From NCBI RefSeq assembly GCF_902713425.1, contig NC_081198.1, positions 20,815,188 through 20,879,187 of the forward strand: DNA of 64,000 bases, in the 5' to 3' direction. A program made the translations under genes and the position numbers. The first letter of the stretch is position 1. Every line of letters starts with the position of its first letter. The notes under the pieces were generated by a model, which saw only the letters and a program-made list of their open reading frames with translations, did no database searches and was not told where the DNA came from. The DNA is from Acipenser ruthenus. Its lineage: Eukaryota; Chordata; Actinopteri; Acipenseriformes; Acipenseridae. This document shows, piece after piece, positions 38,364-47,464 of this stretch.

Positions 38364-40309
38364 CTATGATTGGGAGGTCGGGACACTCTTCCTACTCTTA
38401 GCTCTACGCTTGCTTCGAGGGGGCTTGGGCTTATTTGCAACTCCCATCACCCCTGAGAAGGTACTCACTGCTGCCTCGTCCAAGAAAGCACCGTCTTTAT
38501 ATGCACAGTACGTGGAGTTGTTGGGGCTATTCAACTCCCCACAAGGTAAGTCTGGTGGAACTTGCTCAGGGCCCCTCGGAACGTGTGGGTCAGCTTTGTC
38601 CTGGGGGGGGGTTATGACAGACAGCATTCTTTGGCTGTTACCGTCTGTTGAATTGGAGCTGTTAGCAGACTTCTGGCTTACCGCGTCCAGGGGTATTCCC
38701 ATGTCCTCCAGTGCTGTATCTAGGAGGACCTCTAGGGGGCCCCTGGTTTTGCCCATACAAGGGAGGGGGTCAAGGATGCTTTGAAGGGAGGCCCTTCGCT
38801 TGAAGAGGGTCATTGCTACAGAGGTACTGCTGGTCAGGGAAGGTGTTGACCCCGACCTCTCCCTCGGTGCATTAGTGAACACCTCTTCTGCGAGGTGTGC
38901 TAGGGTTTGTGCCAACGACTGGGAAGGCTGGCTGGGGATGCCCTGGCTGGCTGCTACCTGCCCACTAGGCGGCAGTGTAGCCGTCCCACTCGCCTCCGTC
39001 TCTGCCTGCGAGGGCAAGACTGGGGACTTTGTGTGGACATTAGCTGGTTTTGGATCTATGGGGGCCACCTGCAACTTGCTGTCTTTGATCCTGATCTTCT
39101 TTCTTTTCCCCCCCTCGTCTCTACCCTTTCTTTTCCCCACCCTCTGCTGGTTCTTCACTCCCTTCCCCTCCTTCTCACTCTCACTTTCACTGTCGCTTTT
39201 GCTTTCCTCCCCCACGGACTCAATCCTTATGGCGTCATAACAAGAGCCGAGGGGGAGTGCTGGCGCTGAGAGGGCCCTACTCAGGGGGGGGCCGCTGCTG
39301 GGTCCGGGCTCCCTCCCTGACTCGTGTTCTGCATCAGAGGAGCTACTGGAGGAGCTAGTGGAGTGGCTGTTGTACTCTCTCTCTGGGCTGGGGGAAGGGG
39401 TCCTCGTAAAACGGGACATGTCTCGGGGGCGGGGGGGTGAGGGGGTGCTGGTGATGATGGTGGTGCTGGAGTCTGGGTCTTGGATACTGTTGGTGGTGAT
39501 GTGGACTGATCTTTGTTACTTGCTCCCTCTTCCTGCTCAGGCCTAGGCTTGTTCATGTTTGCCTTGCTGGCTCTGGCCATGTTGGCATAGGAAGAGGGGC
39601 AGTCCTTAAACAGGTGCCCCTTCTTTCCACACAAATTGCACTGCCTCTCTTCTCTGCAGTGGCTGGTCTCGTGGGGGGCGCCGCAGTTCCTGCACTTGAC
39701 TACAGTACACGCGGCCGTCAGGTGTCCTAATTCCCCACATTTCCTGCAGAGTTTTGGCATCCCATTATAGAATACCAGCCCTCTGTTGGGCCCTAACACT
39801 ATGGAGTTTGGAATGTGGCGGACGCCTCCAATGCCCGATGGATCAACATTAAGGCGTACCAGCCACTTTCTGGCTCCTGTCCAAACCCCATCTTCATCTG
39901 TAATTTTCCTCCCTTCTGATGACACCCTCCCATAGCGGTTAAGCCATGTTGTAATATCATAGTCGCTAACAGCCTCATTGAAAAATTGGACAGTAACAAC
40001 TTTCATTTCTCTGTCTGTCAGTGCATCCACACAAAATTCTTTGTATGGAGCGAGATATTTATTCTCCCCCCAAAAGGACCACATTTCTTGTAACTTTTGG
40101 GGGTTCCTAAAACTGACCTCAAACACTTCCTTAAGCCCTGGCAATTTCACCAAACAATTCAAGTCAGAAGGGGAAAAACCCATACCCCTCTGAAGAATGG
40201 TCCGGCTGAACTCCAGTCTCGTCAGTCCTGGTTCCGTTTCATCTTGCTTGTTTCTTGTGAAGCGCACCGCATTGTGCCTCCTGGTTTCCTGGGTTGGCCG
40301 GAACGCCAT
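38364..40309 (-). pseudogene. K4 ORF1, split by a one-base deletion
   Basis: The coding region covers the full ORF1 length, but the G run at 39441-39445 has five bases where other copies have six, so the frame shifts in the Pro/Ser-rich linker after the knuckles. The 5' frame (39281-40309, 342 residues) keeps the N-terminal domain and three knuckles and ends in alternative-frame sequence; the 3' frame (38364-39419) keeps the acidic, Lys/Arg-rich and C-terminal parts. An internal Met (MSRFTRTP) begins the downstream frame. The C run at 38603-38611 is the normal 9. Confidence 0.88.
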
Positions 40310-41044
40310 CCTTCAGCTGGCTCCTCCGATTGGGGTGGGAGAAGCCTCTGGACGTCCAGGTTGTCTCTCTCTACGGAAAAGAGACAACGTAAGCAGCAAA
40401 TCTGGGCAGTTGAAGGAACTATTACTTTAGTCCCTGAGGAGATGGTCGCCTCGCAAGAGGGACCCCCTCCCCAGGTGAACGGTGTCCTTCCCTGGCGGAG
40501 TAGGGGGCGCTGCTTGGCACCGAGACCACGTAGGAAGAATCGTGGCTGTGACGCCTCCTCGGGGTCCGGGGCCGCCCTCTGCTCCTCCCAGATGGCGCCC
40601 TCTGCTGGGCGCCTGCTGCTCTCTCGGTCTGGATCTCGATTACAATCAAGGGCTGGGGATGAGGTCGTCTAAGTCATCAAAGGGTCCTCAAAGGTCGTCT
40701 GGATGGTAGGTCCTCCTTCTCTCTAACTCCAGGAACGTCTGGAAAAGCCGGAACCGCCTGAAAAAGAAAAAAACGGGAACCGCCTGAAAAAGAAAAAACT
40801 GCTCTCAACAGTCAACAAAATCTTGAAAGACCCTCGGCCTGGATTGGGCAAGCCAAAACCAGACTGAGCATTAGTCTTCCAAAAAGTTGCCGAGCTGAAG
40901 AAAGCCAGTCAAAAATAAAAAAATTCTGTTCCTCCTCACCCGAACAAACCTCTCACAGACCCTCGGAGGGAGCGGGCAATGCCACTACCCTCTAAGCCTT
41001 AGTCTTAGAAAGATTTATTCGAACTGAAGAGAAGCCAGAGTATA

Positions 41045-41339
41045 TGGCTGGCTAAGAAGGACCTGGCATAGGGACATGTTCCACCACACTTGTCTGGTTA
41101 GCTGCATGCTCCCAGGAAACAAACTGCTGCTGTCTACATCATCATCACATGTGAATAAAAGAAAGAAAGACAGCAAGAAAGAAAGAGAGAAAGAAAGAGA
41201 AAGAAAGAAAGAGAGAAAGAAAAAAAAGAAGTAAAACGGCGGGAAAACTTGCATCAACACTGGCACTCTCCCTCCAGCAGGGGTAGACAAAATGCTCACA
41301 GGAGAGATCCAGATCTGACTTTGACCAACGTTAGAGAAA
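41045..41339 (-). repeat. Partial U2 spacer joined to K4 5' end
   Basis: About 295 bp, same structure and junction as next to K3. It has CATCATCATCACATG in place of CATCATCACCACATG, shared with the partial spacers beside K5 and K6, so those three 5' junctions are closer relatives. Confidence 0.85.
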
Positions 41340-41528
41340 GGTGTGCACCGTTCCCGGAGGTACTGCAATACCGGGCCGATGCGTGGAGTGGACGGAGCAA
41401 GCCCCTGTTCCATCTCCCGATTCCAAAAATCAATTTAATATATGGTCCCCTGATAGGGGACGTATCAGATATTAAACTGATAAGAACAGATACTACACTT
41501 GATCTTAGCCAAAAGGCCGAGAAGCGAT
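41340..41528 (-). ncRNA. U2: U2 snRNA, intact, upstream of K4
   Basis: 189 nt, consensus sequence. Standard promoter and 3' box; the K4 5' end begins about 295 bp beyond its 3' end. Likely functional. Confidence 0.95.
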
Positions 41529-42128
41529 GGCGACTTGGCCCTTGCCCGGGGCCCCCCAGCCCGGACGGCACAGGGGGATTCAAAGGTGGGTGCAAAATTC
41601 CAAGCACAAGCAGACCCCCAAAAAACGGGCTGCTGCTTCCAGAGGGGAAATGTGCAATTTAAGCAGGAGGAAACAAAACAAAGCAAAAACACACACATAA
41701 CACCAAAAACAAAACATAAACTGGCGGAGTGCGTCTTACAAATAGTCATGCCAAGCTGCTATGCTGTGCAAGGTGCCTTGGGTAACTACAACTGTGCCTC
41801 GCTGGCTGGCTGGCTTGCTAAGAAGGTCCTGGCATAGGGACATGTTCCACCACACTTGTCTGGTTAGCTGCATGCTCCCAGGAAACAACCTGCTGCTGTC
41901 TACATCATCACCACATGTGAATAAAAGAAAGAAAGACAGCAAGAAAGAAAGAGAGAAAGAAAGAGAGAAAGAGAGAAAGAAAGAGAGAAAGAAAGAAAGA
42001 GAGAAAGAAAAAAAAAGAAGTAAAACGGCGGGAAAACTTGCATCAACACTGGCACTCTCCCTCCAGCAGGGGTAGACAAAATGCTCACAGGAGAGATCCA
42101 GATCTGACTTTGACCAACGTTAGAGAAA
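41529..42128 (-). repeat. U2 repeat spacer, complete
   Basis: About 600 bp, standard plan, GAAA tract about 41923-42017. No gene of its own, though the shortened K5 ORF2 frame runs into it on the minus strand as far as 41900. Confidence 0.85.
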
Positions 42129-42143
42129 GGTTTGCACCGTTCC
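42129..42143 (-). pseudogene. U2 snRNA 3' remnant (15 nt)
   Basis: Only the last 15 nt of U2 (GGAACGGTGCAAACC on the sense strand, with one change from GTGCACACC) remain, joined to the interior of K5 ORF2. The normal 3' box follows. Confidence 0.8.
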
Positions 42144-42146
42144 ACG

Positions 42147-42661
42147 TCGTTGCGTGGCCTGCTCCGGTCTACGTCCCTCAGAGCACAATTGAAGTCACCT
42201 GACACGATGACGGGTACGTTCCCCAGCAGGAGTGGACGCAGCTGTGGAAAAAATTGAACTCTTTCGTTTTGGTTAGTGGGTGCGTAGACATTGACCAGTC
42301 TGAGGGGAGTGTTGTTGTATGTCACATCCACGCTCAGAATTCTACCAGGTTCTACCTCCCTGCTGCTGCGGGAGGTAATAAATGGGTTTTTAAACAGGAT
42401 ACCTACTCCGTCGGCTCTGGCTATGTTGGAGCCCGACCAGAAGGAGTCCCCCAGGGTCCAACTCTCCTTCAGGTCCCTATAATCAGGGCTCGACGAAATA
42501 CCACACTCCTGCAGAAAGATGAGATCTGCTTTCAAGTTAGCTAGATAGTTTAGTACATCAAATCTTTTTTGTGTCTCCCTGATGCTCCTGACATTAACAG
42601 ACACACATATCAGGGCCATCAGGGTAGCTAACAAGAAAAGGAGTCGCTGCGTCCACCCCAT
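42147..42661 (-). pseudogene. K5 ORF2 fragment, endonuclease N-terminus
   Basis: About the first 172 residues of ORF2, including E52 and the SGDFNC motif but not the SDH motif or any reverse transcriptase. The frame stays open through the U2 remnant and the CT-rich spacer to 41900, giving a 253-residue chimeric frame whose tail is Phe/Leu/Ser-rich. It cannot support retrotransposition. Confidence 0.85.
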
Positions 42662-42833
42662 AGCGACTATGATTGGGAGGTCGGGACACTCTTCCTACTC
42701 TTAGCTCTACGCTTGCTTCGAGGGGGCTTGGGCTTATTTGCAACTCCCATCACCCCTGAGAAGGTACTCACTGCTGCCTCGTCCAAGAAGGCACCGTCTT
42801 TATATGCACAGTACGTGGAGTTGTTGGGGCTAT

Positions 42834-44612
42834 TCAACTCCCCACAAGGTAAGTCTGGTGGAACTTGCTCAGGGCCCCTCGGAACGTGTGGGTCAGCTTT
42901 GTCCTGGGGGGGGTTATGACAGGCAGCATTCTTTGGCTGTTACCGTCTGTTGAATTGGAGCTGTTAGCAGACTTCTGGCTTACCGCGTCCAGGGGTATTC
43001 CCATGTCCTCCAGTGCTGTATCTAGGAGGACCTCTAGGGGGCCCCTGGTTTTGCCCATACAAGGGAGGGGGTCAAGGATGCTTTGAAGGGAGGCCCTTCG
43101 CTTGAAGAGGGTCATTGCTACAGAGGTACTGCTGGTCAGGGAAGGTGTTGACCCCGACCTCTCCCTCGGTGCATTAGTGAACACCTCTTCTGCGAGGTGT
43201 GCTAGGGTTTGTGCCAACGACTGGGAAGGCTGGCTGGGGATGCCCTGGCTGGCTGCTACCTGCCCACTAGGCGGCAGTGTAGCCGTCCCACTCGCCTCCG
43301 TCTCTGCTTGCGAGGGCAAGACTGGGGACTTTGTGTGGACATTAGCTGGTTTTGGATCTATGGGGGCCACCTGCAACTTGCTGTCTTTGATCCTGATCTT
43401 CTTTCTTTTCCCCCCCTCGTCTCTACCCTTTCTTTTCCCCACCCTCTGCTGGTTCTTCACTCCCTTCCCCTCCTTCTCACTCTCACTTTCACTGTCGCTT
43501 TTGCTTTCCTCCCCCACGGACTCAATCCTTATGGCGTCATAACGAGAGCCGAGGGGGAGTGCTGGCGCTGAGAGGGCCCTACTCAGGGGGGGGGGCGCTG
43601 CTGGGTCCGGGCTCCCTCCCTGACTCGTGTTCTGCATCAGAGGAGCTACTGGAGGAGCTAGTGGAGTGGCTGTTGTACTCTCTCTCTGGGCTGGGGGAAG
43701 GGGTCCTCGTAAAATGGGACATGTCTCGGGGGCGGGGGGGTGAGGGGGTGCTGGTGATGATGGTGGTGCTGGAGTCTGGGTCTTGGATACTGTTGGTGGT
43801 GATGTGGACTGATCTTTGTTACTTGCTCCCTCTTCCTGCTCAGGCCTAGGCTTGTTCATGTTTGCCTTGCTGGCTCTGGCCATGTTGGTATAGGAAGAGG
43901 GCCAGTCCTTAAACAGGTGCCCCTTCTTTCCACACAAATTGCACTGCCTCTCTTCTCTGCAGTGGCTGGTCTCGTGGGGGGCGCCGCAGTTCCTGCACTT
44001 GACTACAGTACACGCGGCCGTCAGGTGTCCTAATTCCCCACATTTCCTGCAGAGTTTTGGCATCCCATTATAGAATACCAGCCCTCTGTTGGGCCCTAAC
44101 ACTATGGAGTTTGGAATGTGGCGGACGCCTCCAATGCCCGATGGATCAACATTAAGGCGTACCAGCCACTTTCTGGCTCCTGTCCAAACCCCATCTTCAT
44201 CTGTAATTTTCCTCACTTCTGATGACACCCTCCCATAGCGGTTAAGCCATGTTGTAATATCATAGTCGCTAACAGCCTCATTGAAAAATTGGACAGTAAC
44301 AACTTTCATTTCTCTGTCTGTCAGTGCAGCCACACAAAATTCTTTGTATGGAGCGAGATATTTATTCTCCCCCCAAAAGGACCACATTTCTTGTAACTTT
44401 TGGGGGTTCCTAAAACTGACCTCAAACACTTCCTTAAGCCCTGGCAATTTCACCAAACAATTCAAGTCAGAAGGGGAAAAACCCATACCCCTCTGAAGAA
44501 TGGTCCGGCTGAACTCCAGTCTCGTCAGTCCTGGTTCCGTTTCATCTTGCTTGTTTCTTGTGAAGCGCACCGCATTGTGCCTCCTGGTTTCCTGGGTTGG
44601 CCGGAACGCCAT
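42834..44612 (-). CDS. K5 ORF1 with an alternative-frame linker and altered C-terminus
   Basis: 592 residues. A five-G run at 43744-43748 (as in K4) shifts the frame, and a longer G run at 43586-43595 shifts it back, so about 53 residues of the Pro/Ser linker are read in another frame (PPHPPAPETCPILRGPLPPA...) before the normal sequence resumes. Cys to Trp in KDWPSSY changes the last residue of the third knuckle, so that knuckle is probably dead. The 8-base C run at 42906-42913 gives the same altered C-terminus as in K2 and K6. Confidence 0.83.
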   Translation of the reverse strand: MAFRPTQETRRHNAVRFTRNKQDETEPGLTRLEFSRTILQRGMGFSPSDLNCLVKLPGLKEVFEVSFRNPQKLQEMWSFWGENKYLAPYKEFCVAALTDREMKVVTVQFFNEAVSDYDITTWLNRYGRVSSEVRKITDEDGVWTGARKWLVRLNVDPSGIGGVRHIPNSIVLGPNRGLVFYNGMPKLCRKCGELGHLTAACTVVKCRNCGAPHETSHCREERQCNLCGKKGHLFKDWPSSYTNMARASKANMNKPRPEQEEGASNKDQSTSPPTVSKTQTPAPPSSPAPPHPPAPETCPILRGPLPPAQRESTTATPLAPPVAPLMQNTSQGGSPDPAAPPPLSRALSAPALPLGSRYDAIRIESVGEESKSDSESESEKEGKGVKNQQRVGKRKGRDEGGKRKKIRIKDSKLQVAPIDPKPANVHTKSPVLPSQAETEASGTATLPPSGQVAASQGIPSQPSQSLAQTLAHLAEEVFTNAPRERSGSTPSLTSSTSVAMTLFKRRASLQSILDPLPCMGKTRGPLEVLLDTALEDMGIPLDAVSQKSANSSNSTDGNSQRMLPVITPPRTKLTHTFRGALSKFHQTYLVGS

Positions 44613-45349
44613 CCTTCAGCTGGCTCCTCCGATTGGGGTGGGAGAAGCCTCTGGACGTCCGGGTTGTCTCTCTCTACGGAAAAGAGACAACGTAAGCAGC
44701 AAATCTGGGCAGTTGAAGGAACTATTACTTTAGTCCCTGAGGAGATGGTCGCCTTGCAAGAGGGACCCCCTCCCCAGGTGAACGGTGTCCTTCCCTGGCG
44801 GAGTAGGGGGCGCTGCTTGGCACCGAGACCACGTAGGAAGAATCGTGGCTGTGACGCCTCCTCGGGGTCCGGGGCCGCCCTCTGCTCCTCCCAGATGGCG
44901 CCCTCTGCTGGGCGCCTGCTGCTCTCTCGGTCTGGATCTCGATTACAATCAAGGGCTGGGGATGAGGTCGTCTAGGTCATCAAAGTGTCCTCAAAGGTCG
45001 TCTGGATGGTAGGTCCTCCTTCTCTCTAACTCCAGGAACGTCTGGAAAAGCCGGAACCGCCTGAAAAAGAAAAAAACGGGAACCGCCTGAAAAAGAAAAA
45101 ACTGCTCTCAACAGTCAACAAAATCTTGAAAGACCCTCGGCCTGGATTGGGCAAGCCAAAACCAGACTGAGCATTAGTCTTCCAAAAAGTTGCCGAGCTG
45201 AAGAAAGCCAGTCAAAAATAAAAAAAATTCTGTTCCTCCTCACCCGAACAAACCTCTCACAGACCCTCGGAGGGAGCGGGCAATGCCACTACCCTCTAAG
45301 CCTTAGTCTTAGAAAGATTTATTCGAACTGAAGAGAAGCCAGAGTATAT

Positions 45350-45644
45350 GGCTGGCTAAGAAGGACCTGGCATAGGGACATGTTCCACCACACTTGTCTG
45401 GTTAGCTGCATGCTCCCAGGAAACAAACTGCTGCTGTCTACATCATCATCACATGTGAATAAAAGAAAGAAAGACAGCAAGAAAGAAAGAGAGAAAGAAA
45501 GAGAAAGAAAGAAAGAGAGAAAGAAAAAAAAAGAAATAAAACGGCGGGAAAACTTGCATCAACACTGGCACTCTCCCTCCAGCAGGGGTAGACAAAATGC
45601 TCACATGAGAGATCCAGATCTGACTTTGACCAACGTTAGAGAAA
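45350..45644 (-). repeat. Partial U2 spacer joined to K5 5' end
   Basis: About 295 bp, same junction as K3 and K4, with CATCATCATCACATG and one CACATGAGAG variant near the 3' box side. Confidence 0.85.
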
Positions 45645-45833
45645 GGTGTGCACCGTTCCCGGAGGTACTGCAATACCGGGCCGATGCGTGGAGTGGACGG
45701 AGCAAGCCCCTGTTCCATCTCCCGATTCCAAAAATCAATTTAATATATGGTCCCCTGATAGGGGACGTATCAGATATTAAACTGATAAGAACAGATACTA
45801 CACTTGATCTTAGCCAAAAGGCCGAGAAGCGAT
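45645..45833 (-). ncRNA. U2: U2 snRNA, intact, upstream of K5
   Basis: 189 nt, consensus throughout. The promoter half differs only outside the PSE-like site (AAATTTCAAGC near 45901). Likely functional. Confidence 0.95.
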
Positions 45834-46415
45834 GGCGACTTGGCCCTTGCCCGGGGCCCCCCAGCCCGGACGGCACAGGGGGATTCAAAGGTGGGTGCAA
45901 AATTTCAAGCACAAGCAGACCCCAAAAAAACGGGCTGCTGCTTCCAGAGGGGAAATGTGCAATTTAAGCAGGAGAAAACAAAACAAAGCAAAAACACACA
46001 CATAACACCAAAAACAAAACATAAACTGGCGGAGTGCGTCTTACAAATAGTCATGGCAAGCTGCTATGCTGTGCAAGGTGCCTTGGGTAACTACAACTGT
46101 GCCTCGCTGGCTGGCTGGCTTGCTAAGAAGGTCCTGGCATAGGGACATGTTCCACCACACTTGTCTGGTTAGCTGCATGCTCCCAGGAAACAACCTGCTG
46201 CTGTCTACATCATCACCACATGTGAATAAAAGAAAGAAAGACAGCAAGAAAGAAAGAGAGAAAGAAAGAGAGAAAGAAAGAAAGAGAGAAAGAAAAAAAA
46301 AAAGAAGTAAAACGGCGGGAAAACTTGCATCAACACTGGCACTCTCCCTCCAGCAGGGGTAGACAAAATGCTCACAGGAGAGATCCAGATCTGACTTTGA
46401 CCAACGTTAGAGAAA
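45834..46415 (-). repeat. U2 repeat spacer, complete
   Basis: About 582 bp, GAAA tract about 46229-46304. CATGGCAAGC replaces CATGCCAAGC once in the distal promoter region. No gene. Confidence 0.85.
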
Positions 46416-46604
46416 GGTGTGCACCGTTCCCGGAGGTACTGCAATACCGGGCCGATGCGTGGAGTGGACGGAGCAAGCCCCTGTTCCATCTCCCGATTCC
46501 AAAAATCAATTTAATATATGGTCCCCTGATAGGGGACTTATCAGATATTAAACTGATAAGAACAGATACTACACTTGATCTTAGCCAAAAGGCCGAGAAG
46601 CGAT
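46416..46604 (-). ncRNA. U2: U2 snRNA, full length, C67A variant
   Basis: 189 nt with one change at nt 67 (C to A; plus strand GGGGACTTATC), directly beside stem IIa. The same position is C to U in the truncated copy at 10411-10580. Promoter and 3' box are normal. Confidence 0.93.
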
Positions 46605-47205
46605 GGCGACTTGGCCCTTGCCCGGGGCCCCCCAGCCCGGACGGCACAGGGGGATTCAAAGGTGGGTGCAAAATTCCAAGCACAAGCAGACCCCCAAAAA
46701 ACGGGCTGCTGCTTCCAGAGGGGAAATGTGCAATTTAAGCAGGAGGAAACAAAACAAAGCAAAAACACACACATAACACCAAAAACAAAACATAAACTGG
46801 CGGAGTGCGTCTTACAAATAGTCATGCCAAGCTGCTATGCTGTGCAAGGTGCCTTGGGTAACTACAACTGTGCCTCGCTGGCTGGCTGGCTTGCTAAGAA
46901 GGTCCTGGCATAGGGACATGTTCCACCACACTTGTCTGGTTAGCTGCATGCTCCCAGGAAACAACCTGCTGCTGTCTACATCATCACCACATGTGAATAA
47001 AAGAAAGAAAGACAGCAAGAAAGAAAGAGAGAAAGAAAGAGAGAAAGAGAGAAAGAAAGAGAGAAAGAAAGAAAGAGAGAAAGAAAAAAAAAAGAAGTAA
47101 AACGGCGGGAAAACTTGCATCAACACTGGCACTCTCCCTCCAGCAGGGGTAGACAAAATGCTCACAGGAGAGATCCAGATCTGACTTTGACCAACGTTAG
47201 AGAAA
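46605..47205 (-). repeat. U2 repeat spacer, complete
   Basis: About 601 bp, standard plan, GAAA tract about 46999-47094. No gene. Confidence 0.85.
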
Positions 47206-47341
47206 GGTGTGCACCGTTCCCGGAGGTACTGCAATACCGGGCCGATGCGTGGAGTGGACGGAGCAAGCCCCTGTTCCATCTCCCGATTCCAAAAATCAAT
47301 TTAATATATGGTCCCCTGATAGGGGACGTATCAGATATTAA
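47206..47341 (-). pseudogene. U2 snRNA 3' part, K6 3' flank
   Basis: U2 nt 54-189, consensus, joined to the K6 3' end at TTAA. Confidence 0.9.
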
Positions 47342-47464
47342 TACTCTTTTATTGAGATTTTACATTTTTTACATTTACACCCATTCGTTTTTTTCATTCA
47401 TTTTACATTTCTTTTAAAGATGACATTCATGCATACAGACATACATTTTGTTTTAAAAGCATTT

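Larger units (their letters stand above)
34274..41044 (-). mobile_element. K4: full-length Keno-like LINE, ORF1 frameshifted
   Basis: 3' UTR 34274-34914, ORF2 34915-38358, ORF1 region 38364-40309, full 5' UTR to the same spacer junction as K3. Its 3' UTR lacks a few bases (AAAAAAGTGAACATAAACC near 34556-34576). ORF2 is open with more substitutions than other copies; ORF1 is broken by one missing base. Upstream is a complete U2 at 41340-41528. Confidence 0.9.
42144..45349 (-). mobile_element. K5: Keno-like LINE with 3' two-thirds of ORF2 deleted
   Basis: The element keeps the 5' UTR, ORF1 (42834-44612) and the first 172 codons of ORF2 (to 42147), then breaks and joins U2 nt 175. The 3' UTR, reverse transcriptase and most of the endonuclease are gone. 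Loss of the 3' part cannot come from ordinary target-primed reverse transcription, so this is a later deletion that removed the K5 3' part together with U2 nt 54-174. Three bases (ACG, 42144-42146) at the joint match neither side clearly. Its 5' junction with spacer is the common one. Confidence 0.88.
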
